DNA of 64,000 nt from Roseateles subflavus (GTDB taxonomy: Bacteria; Pseudomonadota; Gammaproteobacteria; Burkholderiales; Burkholderiaceae_C): NCBI RefSeq assembly GCF_030285365.1, contig NZ_JASVDS010000004.1, forward strand, positions 62,001 to 126,000, read 5' to 3'. The notes beneath the pieces are model-generated. The model had not been told where the DNA came from. It was given only the letters and a program-made list of their open reading frames with translations, and did no database searches. Every line of letters starts with the position of its first letter. The stretch's first letter is position 1. Made by a program: the position numbers and the translations under genes. Of this stretch, positions 1 to 7,700 are shown in pieces.

Positions 1-1078
1 GCGAGGCCTGCAGGTTCTCCTTCTGGATCTCGACGTCCACCGCCTCTTCCAGGTCGGGCAGCATGATCTCCAGGGCCGAGGGCGGGGCGCCTTCCACCAT
101 GCCGGTCAGCAGGTTGAAGGCGTTGTCCATGCGGCTCACGAGCCAGGGGTCGTTGGGCGAGATGCCCTCGTCGCGGATGCGGCGCACGATGGCCGCGAGG
201 CTGTTGGCCGACACGGCGTAGACCAGGTCGTCGGCATCCGGCACCTGGCCCTTCATGCCCTTCGCGCCGCTGGTGCTGGCGCTGCCGCTGATGAAGCCGG
301 GCGCCTCGGGGTCGACGTAGCCCTTGTCGATCTGCGACTTCAGGGTGACCGCGTGGCGGGTGGTGAAGCGGTTGAAGGCCGCCATGAACAGGGCGCGGTT
401 CTGCTCGAACTCGCCCCGGGCGATGGTCACCTTCGAGATGAAGTTCAGGTTGCCCGGACCCTGCAGGCCGTCCAGCAGCAGCAGGCCGCAGACGGCGAGG
501 ATCTCCTTCTCCTCGACGCCCAGCTCATTGGGCTGCACGCCGTACTGGCTGCCCATGAAGCCGTAGCGCATCACGTAGTCGGTCTTGCCGCTTTGCGCGA
601 GCACGTCCCAGGACTTGCCCGAGACCTGCTCGGCCACGCCGCGGTAGAGGTCGTCGGTGGTGTCGCGGTCGGCGAGCTCGAGGCGCAGGTCGTCCAGCTC
701 CTTCTTCAGGTCCGGACCGAGGCCGCCAGAGCGGGCCTTGGTGTTCTCGATGCGCTCGAGGTTGGCGATGCGGACGCGGATCTCGGCCCGGCGGTTGCGG
801 TCGCGTTCGGCGAGATCGATGAAGAGGATGCGGTTCATGAGGGTGGCTCCTGTTTGGGGGGTGGCTGCCGCAGCTTGGGCCTTGGCTTCAGGTGCGGCGA
901 GGCCCGCACGGGAGGGATCGGCCTGCGTCTTGACGCGGGCCGGGCGGGGTCGGGGCGGCGGTGCGGCCGCGGCGGCGGCCGGCTTCTTGCGCGGGGCGCG
1001 GGAGGGGCGCTTGGTGGCCGCGACCGGTGGGGCCGCCGCCTTGCGCTGCGCTGTCTTCTTGGGCTTTTCGCTGGCCAT
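1..1078 (-). CDS. Uncharacterised protein, C-terminus outside the window
   Basis: The open frame begins at the ATG at 1078 and runs off the left edge, giving at least 359 residues without a stop. AGGAG lies 7-8 nt before this ATG. The first 80 residues are low-complexity Ala/Lys/Pro/Arg, like a disordered basic tail. A second ATG at 838, also preceded by a good GGAG, starts exactly where ordered sequence begins (MNRILFIDLAERDRN), so two isoforms are possible. The ordered part has a charged, probably helical stretch (residues about 85-145), then a globular region with no motif I recognise. No signal peptide or membrane segment is seen. It is the last visible gene of the SARP-linked operon, 29 nt after the subtilase stop, so it probably shares that operon's role. 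Function unknown. Confidence 0.75.
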   Translation of the reverse strand, partial: MASEKPKKTAQRKAAAPPVAATKRPSRAPRKKPAAAAAAPPPRPRPARVKTQADPSRAGLAAPEAKAQAAAATPQTGATLMNRILFIDLAERDRNRRAEIRVRIANLERIENTKARSGGLGPDLKKELDDLRLELADRDTTDDLYRGVAEQVSGKSWDVLAQSGKTDYVMRYGFMGSQYGVQPNELGVEEKEILAVCGLLLLDGLQGPGNLNFISKVTIARGEFEQNRALFMAAFNRFTTRHAVTLKSQIDKGYVDPEAPGFISGSASTSGAKGMKGQVPDADDLVYAVSANSLAAIVRRIRDEGISPNDPWLVSRMDNAFNLLTGMVEGAPPSALEIMLPDLEEAVDVEIQKENLQAS

Positions 1079-1107
1079 GTGGGGGCTCCTTGTCACTCGG
1101 TCACTGC

Positions 1108-2541
1108 TCAGTCGTCGGCCTGCAGGCCGTCATGGCGGTCCAGCCAGTCGTCCAGGGCGCGCAGGGCGGCCAGGGCGTCAAGCACGCCGCGACCCATGCC
1201 GGATTCGCCGGCCTGGGCGTGGGGCCGGCTGCTCTCGACGAGCAGGCGGCGGGTCATCTCGGGATCGATGGGGCAGGCGCGGGCCTCGGCCCGGGCCACC
1301 ATCAGCGAGGCCACGGCGGACACGAAGGGCGCGGCGAAGCTGGTGCCGTTGGCGCGCTGCCAGCCGTTCAGGCCGCAGGTCCAGATGCCCTGGCCGGGTG
1401 CGCTCAGCGCCACGTGCTCGCCGCGGGTCGAGAAGCGCGCGGGCCGCCCCTGCAGGTCCACGGCGCCCACGGCGATCACGCCGGGCAGGGCGGCCGGGTA
1501 GAAGGGCTCGGTGAGTCCGGAGTTGCCGCTGGCGGCCACGAGGATCACGCCGCGGGCCAGGGCATAGCGCACGACTTCGCTGTGCGGCGGCGGTTCGTCC
1601 GGGCTCAGCTGCGAGGAGGCCGTGCCGAAGCTCATGTTGATGACCTTCACGCCGAGGTCGATCAGGCGCTTCATGCCGGCGTCGATGTTGGCCACGGAGC
1701 CGATGCCCACGCGACGCTGCCCCTTGAGCGCGGCGCCCAGCACGCGGGCGGGCAAGACCTGGCACCGGCCGGCCGCGCCGGGCGGCAGGTCCGGGCTGTC
1801 GGCGCAGACGATGCCCGCGCAGCCGGTGCCGTGGCCGACCTCGTCCTGCGGGTCGGCGTCCGCGCCGCGATCGTCACCCACGAGCTCCGGTCCGCCGGTG
1901 CTGGCCTGCAGGTCCACGGTGTCGAAGCCGGGACGCAGGGCGCGGTGCAGGGCGGGGTGGTCCATCACCACGCCGGTGTCGGCCAGGCCCATGATCACGG
2001 TCGGGTCGCCCGGCGCGTAGGCCAGCGCCTCGGGCAGTCGGATGAGGTCGCGCGCCGCCCAGGCCTCCTGCATGTCCACCGTGGCGGCCTGGGGCAGGGC
2101 CGCGGGCAGGGGCGCCGGGTGCGTGGCGCTGCCGTCGAGAGTCATGTCCACCAGGCGCTCGGGCCGGGCATGTTCGACGGTGGGCAGCTGGGCCAGCGCC
2201 TGCATCAGCTCCGGCAGGCGATCGCCCTGCTGCAGCTCGATGCGCAGCACGCGGGCCACGCCGCTGAGCTGCTCGATCTCGTCGAAGCGGCGGGCGCCGA
2301 CACGAGCGGGCGCCTCGCGCTGGGGCGTGCGGGCGCTGTGTACGCGGGCCAGCCGCATGCCGCCCCCGAAATGCGCCAGCAGCCGGTCGATCGGGCCACC
2401 GTCCAGGTGCTCGCCGAAGGGCACGCCATGGCGCTGGCAGGCGCGCCAGGACGGCACATGCTCCGGCATCTCGCCCAGGCGCAGCGTCACCAGCAGGCGT
2501 CGCGGCAGGTGGGTCGGCCAGGCCACCGGCAGGGCGCTCAT
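1108..2541 (-). CDS. Subtilisin-like serine protease (S8 family)
   Basis: A 477-aa peptidase with the full S8 triad: Asp about residue 187 in GLADTGV, His about 237 in GHGTG, and Ser about 400 in NGTSFAAP. The N-terminal 140 residues resemble a prodomain or substrate-recognition region (a VEHARPE-like segment precedes the catalytic domain). There is no Sec signal peptide, which is unusual because most bacterial subtilases are exported. It may act in the cytoplasm, be released by lysis, or use a non-Sec route. The ATG overlaps the stop of the upstream 292-aa gene (ATGA), implying coupled translation within the SARP-linked operon. Family assignment is secure; its substrate is unknown, although processing of the 1594-aa hydrolase is an obvious candidate. 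Confidence 0.93.
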   Translation of the reverse strand: MSALPVAWPTHLPRRLLVTLRLGEMPEHVPSWRACQRHGVPFGEHLDGGPIDRLLAHFGGGMRLARVHSARTPQREAPARVGARRFDEIEQLSGVARVLRIELQQGDRLPELMQALAQLPTVEHARPERLVDMTLDGSATHPAPLPAALPQAATVDMQEAWAARDLIRLPEALAYAPGDPTVIMGLADTGVVMDHPALHRALRPGFDTVDLQASTGGPELVGDDRGADADPQDEVGHGTGCAGIVCADSPDLPPGAAGRCQVLPARVLGAALKGQRRVGIGSVANIDAGMKRLIDLGVKVINMSFGTASSQLSPDEPPPHSEVVRYALARGVILVAASGNSGLTEPFYPAALPGVIAVGAVDLQGRPARFSTRGEHVALSAPGQGIWTCGLNGWQRANGTSFAAPFVSAVASLMVARAEARACPIDPEMTRRLLVESSRPHAQAGESGMGRGVLDALAALRALDDWLDRHDGLQADD

Positions 2542-3416
2542 GGCTGGGGCTCCGGGGCGGCGGCCGGCGCCCCGCCCGCCGAGGCCGTCCAGTGGCCGAG
2601 CGCGCCGCTGCTCAGGCGCAGGCGGGCCGTCTCGCCGTCGCCGAAGTCGATCTCGGCCTCCTGGTCCAGGTGCTCGGGGTCCACGCTCAGTTCCAGCGCC
2701 ATCGCCTCGGCCTGGCGCACGGGCAGCGTCTGGCCGTTGACGCGCACCAGCGGCAGGCGCCCGGCCTTCATCGAGGGGGCGCTGAGGGTGATGCGCGGGC
2801 GTGCCGGGCCGCTGCCATCGCCGCTGCCGGCTGCCGGTGCGCTGTCCACGCGCTGCACGCGCGGGGCCGTCGCGGCCATCATGGCCTGCTGCAGGCGGTT
2901 CACCGGCATGCGGGCGAGGCGGGCGACGACATCGGCCCCGGCGGACTTCTTCAGCTCCTGCAGCTGCTGGATGGTGTGCACGCCGATGCGCTCCAGCTGG
3001 CGCTGCTCCTCGGTGCTGATGCGCTCGCCCAGCGCCTCCTTGAGGTCCAGCCTGGCGTCGTAGGCCTCGTAGCTCACGGCGTTCTCGTCGATCATGGGCT
3101 TGGTGACCGTGGTCAGCGCGAGCTTGATGCTGCTGGCCTCGGCGTCACCCGGGCCGGCGGGGCGCACCCAGACGTCGTCCTCGACCATGCGCACGAAGGC
3201 GCGCAGGTCCAGCTGCACGTCCTTGACGGCAAAGGTCAGCGGCAGCTTGCCCACGCGGGCCTTGAGCGCCATGGCGGCCTGGGCCTTGTCGAGCTGCAGG
3301 GTCAGCGCCTGGATGAAGATGTCGAAGGGCACGCCGAGGTCGCCCACGCCGGAGAGCTGGCTGACCTGCGGCGCGTTGTGCTGGGCGCTGTGCTGGGCGT
3401 TGTGCGGGCTGCTCAT
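2538..3416 (-). CDS. Uncharacterised multi-domain protein, possible trypsin-co-occurring (Trypco2-like) domain
   Basis: A 292-aa protein without signal peptide or membrane segment. Residues about 25-115 form a long amphipathic helix followed by strands (LPLTFAVKDVQLDLRAFV, then SSIKLALTTV). This helix plus beta layout resembles the Trypco2 domain described in trypsin-containing conflict systems; the match is by eye and uncertain. Residues about 130-190 look like a helix-hairpin-helix region (LERIGVHTIQQLQEL). The C-terminal part is a small beta domain with an acidic FGDGETARL turn, then a Pro/Ala tail. It overlaps both neighbours by 4 nt (ATGA), so it is made together with the 89-aa protein and the subtilase. 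It may be an adaptor or regulator for the proteases; that is inference. Confidence 0.7.
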   Translation of the reverse strand: MSSPHNAQHSAQHNAPQVSQLSGVGDLGVPFDIFIQALTLQLDKAQAAMALKARVGKLPLTFAVKDVQLDLRAFVRMVEDDVWVRPAGPGDAEASSIKLALTTVTKPMIDENAVSYEAYDARLDLKEALGERISTEEQRQLERIGVHTIQQLQELKKSAGADVVARLARMPVNRLQQAMMAATAPRVQRVDSAPAAGSGDGSGPARPRITLSAPSMKAGRLPLVRVNGQTLPVRQAEAMALELSVDPEHLDQEAEIDFGDGETARLRLSSGALGHWTASAGGAPAAAPEPQP

Positions 3417-3682
3417 GACGATGCCTCCTCCAGCTCGGCGCGCAGCACGAAGCGCAGCCGTGAGCGGTCCAGATGCCAGTGGCCGTCGCTGCTGGAGCGC
3501 GGCAGTTCGGCGAGCAGGCGCGGGCCGCCGTCGGCGAAGTCCAGGGCCAGGTCCAGCGGCAGGTCGAACTGGGCCTCGGCCAGGCGGATGCGGGCGCTGC
3601 CGGCGGGCGACAGGGCCTCGTGCAGCAGCGGCGCCATGGCGTCCTGCAGCTCGTCGATGACGGTGGCGAGCGCGCGCAGCAT
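3413..3682 (-). CDS. Small uncharacterised helix-beta protein
   Basis: An 89-aa acidic protein. Residues 1-25 are predicted to form a helix (MLRALATVIDELQDAMAPLL), followed by three strand-like segments (ARIRLAEAQFDLPLDLALDF, PRLLAELP, SRLRFVLRAEL). The helix-then-three-strands order matches the N-terminal part of the next gene's product, suggesting paralogous domains that might pair. Its ATG shares a base with the stop of the preceding 350-aa gene (TGATG), and its stop overlaps the next start (ATGA). Overlap at both ends strongly supports it as a real gene in the operon. Biochemical role unknown. Confidence 0.72.
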   Translation of the reverse strand: MLRALATVIDELQDAMAPLLHEALSPAGSARIRLAEAQFDLPLDLALDFADGGPRLLAELPRSSSDGHWHLDRSRLRFVLRAELEEASS

Positions 3683-4734
3683 CAGGACCTCCCGGTTTCA
3701 GGCGCCACCCCGGGTACGGCGGGCGCGACCGGCGTCGCGGCAGGCAGCGGCGCGGCCGCGCGCGGGCCCAGGGCCGCGTGGCGCTGGACCATGGCCAGCT
3801 TCATCGCATCTGCCATCTTGTCCAGCGGCACCGTCTCGGAGACGAAGTTCAGCTTCACCTCGCCGAACATCGTCGCGCTCAGGCTCGTGTCGCTCTGCGC
3901 ATTGAGGTTGAGCGTGCTGACCATGGTCGACACGCCGGAGGAGGCGGCCAGCGAGCCGCGGCTGCCCCAGCTGCCGCCGGAGGCCGCCCCCGGATCCTGG
4001 CCTTGCGCGTACTGCACCGTGGCCTTGTCGTTGGCCACGGCGCGGAACATCACCTTGGCGCTGATGGAGCCGTCCTTCACCGCCACGCGGTTCAGGCCCA
4101 TCATCACGAGCGTGGCCAGCAGCTGCTGGCGCTCGCGGCCGAGCTGGGCGCGCGCCTGCGGCAGCACCACGCTCTCCAGCAGCTCGCTGCTGAGCTCCTG
4201 GTCCCCCACGCCGTAGGTGGCGAGCCAGGCCGGGCTGCGCCCCTCGCCGCGCGGCACGAGCAGCGGCTGGCGCAGCGCGTCGTCGCTGCCGCGGGGCAGC
4301 AGCACCGTCACGTCGGCACCGTACTGCTGGGCCACCCAGTCCCGGGCCTGGTTGGCGCTGACGTTCTCCTCGGTGAACTGCTCCGTGGTCTTGGCCACCG
4401 CGGCGACCAGCTCGGCATAGCTCTCCATCTGGCGGATGGAGGCATCGACGATGGCGTCGAAGGTGCCGTTGACGAGCTGGGCCACGAAGCCCGGGAAGTC
4501 CACCTCGTTGATCAGGTTGCCGGTGCGCTGGGCCAGGGTCTCGGTGGCGGGCGGCTTGGCCGTGGCGGCCTGGGGCGCGGGGCTGGCGGGACCGGCAGGC
4601 GCGGGCTGCGCCACCATCCCGCGCGACTGCCCGGGCAGGGGCATGCCGGGCAGGGCCATGGCCTGCGGCAGGGGCGCATCGCTGTAGCCCACCATGGGGG
4701 CGGGGGCTTGCGGCAAGGTCGGTGAGGCGGCCAT
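3682..4734 (-). CDS. Uncharacterised operon protein with Pro/Ala-rich N-terminus
   Basis: About 350 aa from the ATG at 4734. The open frame continues upstream but would overlap the 1594-aa gene, so 4734 is preferred, although no clear Shine-Dalgarno is seen. Residues 1-65 are Pro/Ala/Met-rich and disordered. Residues about 70-140 are helical (LINEVDFPGFVAQLVNGTFD, then ESYAELVAAVAKTTEQF). A beta-rich second half follows, including SATMFGEVKLNFVSETVPL, then another Pro/Ala tail. No enzymatic motif is recognised. It sits between the multi-hydrolase (35 nt gap) and the 89-aa gene (1-nt overlap). It could be a structural, carrier or immunity partner; this is speculation from position only. Confidence 0.68.
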   Translation of the reverse strand: MAASPTLPQAPAPMVGYSDAPLPQAMALPGMPLPGQSRGMVAQPAPAGPASPAPQAATAKPPATETLAQRTGNLINEVDFPGFVAQLVNGTFDAIVDASIRQMESYAELVAAVAKTTEQFTEENVSANQARDWVAQQYGADVTVLLPRGSDDALRQPLLVPRGEGRSPAWLATYGVGDQELSSELLESVVLPQARAQLGRERQQLLATLVMMGLNRVAVKDGSISAKVMFRAVANDKATVQYAQGQDPGAASGGSWGSRGSLAASSGVSTMVSTLNLNAQSDTSLSATMFGEVKLNFVSETVPLDKMADAMKLAMVQRHAALGPRAAAPLPAATPVAPAVPGVAPETGRS

Positions 4735-4769
4735 GGCGGGGGGCGTCGCTGGGGGGGAGGCGCTCGGGC

Positions 4770-7700
4770 TCAGGGCATCGGCACGTGGGTGCGGACGTAC
4801 TCGCGGATCTCGTTGAACTTGTGCCGCGCGCCGGCCCGCAGGACGGACCAGTAGCGCGCGCCGCCCTGATGCCGGCCGCCTTCGCTCGACGCCACCACGC
4901 GGTTCTGGGCCACGAGGTGCGCGAGCACGATGACGGCGCAGCGGATGTTGACCAGCGGGTCCTCGAGGCTCGCGCGCTCCTCGCTGACGGGCTCCCAGGC
5001 GTAGTCGCGGGCATTGGCGTAGCTCAGCTGGAACAGGCCGACCGAGTACTGGCCGTTGGCCTCGCGGTAGCGCGAGTGCGGGTTCCAGCTCGATTCGAAC
5101 TGCGCCATCGCCACCATCAGCTCGCCCCAGAACTTCAGCTGGTGCGCGGCATCGAGCTGGTTGTAGCCCGCGAGATAGCTCTCCGGATTGCCCTGATCCA
5201 GTTCGGCCTTGTGCGCACGGATGCACTGCAGCAGCTCGCGTGACCAGGCGGCGCGGTCCGGGTAGCGGGCGCTTTCCCAGGACAGGCTGGCCGGGTCGCG
5301 GGGCGTCTGTACCTGCATCGCCTCGCTCTCGTCGGCCTCCAGGCCATGGGCCTGGGCCGGTGCGGCATCGTCCAGCAGCGAGCCGAAGCCGACGAGGGCA
5401 TAGCGGCGGCCCTTGTTGGCGGCCGCGTGGTTGCGCTCCATGACGCCGGCCGTGGTCTCGTTGGGGGACCAGGTGTTGCCTTCCAGCGTGTGCAGCGTGC
5501 CGTTGTCATCCACCGAGACCACCAGCCCGGCATGGCTCTCACGCCCGGGTGAGCCGGTGAAGAACACATCGCCCGGCCGCGGCCGGAAGTCCTGCGCCGG
5601 GTCGTAGGGGCGGGACTGCTCGACGGCGTGGTAGCGCCCGGCCTGCTCGAACTGCGCGCGCAGGCCGCCCGCGCCGGCGCTGCCGCGCACGCCGGTGTAG
5701 CCGCCGCTGCGCAGCGCGAAGGTCGTGAAGGCAGCGCAGTAGGCCGAGTTGTGGCGGCCCGGCGTGGCACTGAGGCCGCATTCGCGCAGATAGGCCACGA
5801 TGCGGCCTTCCGGGTCGTCATTGAGGGTGGCGTCCCCACCGGCGGCGCGGTTGCTGTTCACGACCTCGCGCACGCCCAGCTCGCGGGCGGCGGCGGCGAG
5901 CACGGCATGGCGCACGCCGGTCGTGCCTGACAGCGCCGCCTGCAGGAAGCGCGAGGGCGCCGTCGGGGCCACGGTGCGGGCGGCCACCTCGAGGGACTCG
6001 GCGACGCTGGTGCCCGGCGCCGTCTGATTGAGGCGCTCGTCGGGCTCGGCGACGCCGCCGTCATGCTCCAGCGGCAGCGCGCGGTACTGCGCCCAGTCCC
6101 CGCCGATGTTGTAGCGCCCGTTGCCGAAGAGGTGCAGCTCGCGGAAGGCATGCACCACGGCGCCGCTGTCCGGCGTGAAACAGTACTCCAGGCGCACCCG
6201 CAGCGCGGCGAAGTGCGGCTCTTCGCGGGCATAGACATGGGCGTCGTCGAAGATGCGCGCCTTCACGTGCAGGCGCCAGCCGGCGGCGTCACTGCCGCCC
6301 AGCGGGCTGATGCGGACCTGGCCCAGCGAGCGGCCGTTGTGCTGCCAGCGCACCTCGAGGCCCAGGCAGGCCACGTCGCCCCGCGCGCCTTCGAGGCGGG
6401 GCCAGTCGGTGAGCGAAAGCGTGGGCGCGTCCTGGAAGGCGGCCGGCGCGGCGGGCGCGGTGTCGCCCGGGTGCTTGTAGCCGCGCAGCTGGTCCAGCTC
6501 GCATTCGCTGGCGCCCTGCTGGGCGCGGACCCGCCACATCTGCGCGCCGCTGACGGAGCTGGCGATGCGCTGTGGTCCGGCGGGCGCCGCGGCGGGCGAT
6601 GCCGCGTCCATCTGCAAGGCCAGCGGCTGCTGCATGACGGGGGCGGGGGCCGGCACGAGCACCGGGCCGCCGGCATCCTGGCTCAGGCCGTGCGCCCCGC
6701 CGTCGGCCATCCCCTGCTCGGCCAGGCCCTGTGCCAGGCACTGCCGGGAGGTCACGAGCCGCATGTAGGTGTCCCAGTCCCACACGGCGTTGGGGCAGTC
6801 GGCATGGGTGGTGCCCGAATCGACCTCGCTGTGGCCGAGGATGTGCGCGCGATCGGGCGTGATGCCGAAGCGGTCGCACAGCCAGGTCACCAGCGCGGCC
6901 GAGGCCTCGAGTTGCAGCCGCGACGGTGCGGTGCGCACATGGCCGCGGTGGCCGGCATCGGCGACGTGCTCGATGCCGATGCTGTTGCTGTTGGCCGTGT
7001 GCGCGTGGTAGGCCACATCCTCGTGGCGCACCATCTGCACGACCTCGCCGTCCTGACCGACGATGTAATGGGCGCTCACGCGGGCGGCCGGGTCCTGGAA
7101 CCAGCTGATGGTGCCGTTGATGGCGCGGGCCCGCTCGGCATCGGTGCGGCAGTGGCCGGTGGTGCAGCCGTCGGTGATGTGGATGACGATGCGCTGGATG
7201 TCGGCTCGGCCGCGGTTGGCCGGGCGGAAGTTGCCTGTCGCCGCCTGCACGAAGCGGCGGGCGAGCGGGTACTGCGGCGCGGTCGTGCCCATGGGCTCGG
7301 CCCACAGCGCCTGCGCGCCGGCGTTGGCGTGGCCCTCGGGCTGGGCGCCCTCGATGCCGCGGGCGTCGTCATCCGCGGACAGGGCCTGCTCGCCGGCATA
7401 CTCCTCCTCGCCGCCCTCGGCCGCGAAGGACACGGATTGCCCCAGCTCCGCCGCACGTTCGCGGATCCACTGCACCTTGGCGCGGGTCAGGCGCACGCCG
7501 GAGTTGGTGAGGCTGTCGCGCGGGCCGGCGTTGACGCCCACCACATGCACGCGCGGCGTGGCGCCACCCTCGATCCAGTAGACGGGCGAGCCGCTGGAGC
7601 CCGCGAGCTCCTGCACGTCGTAGTGCATGACCTCGTCGCTGATCTCGCGCACATAGCCGCGGTGGACGTGCTGCTTGTCGGGGTTGAGCACGGCGTTGAC

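Noticed and set aside
961-3063. Long antisense open frames (here and at 6063-9059, 13196-16474, 25763-29059 and 28843-31929)
   Set aside because: They lie opposite genes with clear catalytic motifs, have His/Gly/Arg-rich low-complexity products and no ribosome-binding sites. Such mirror frames are expected at 70% GC.
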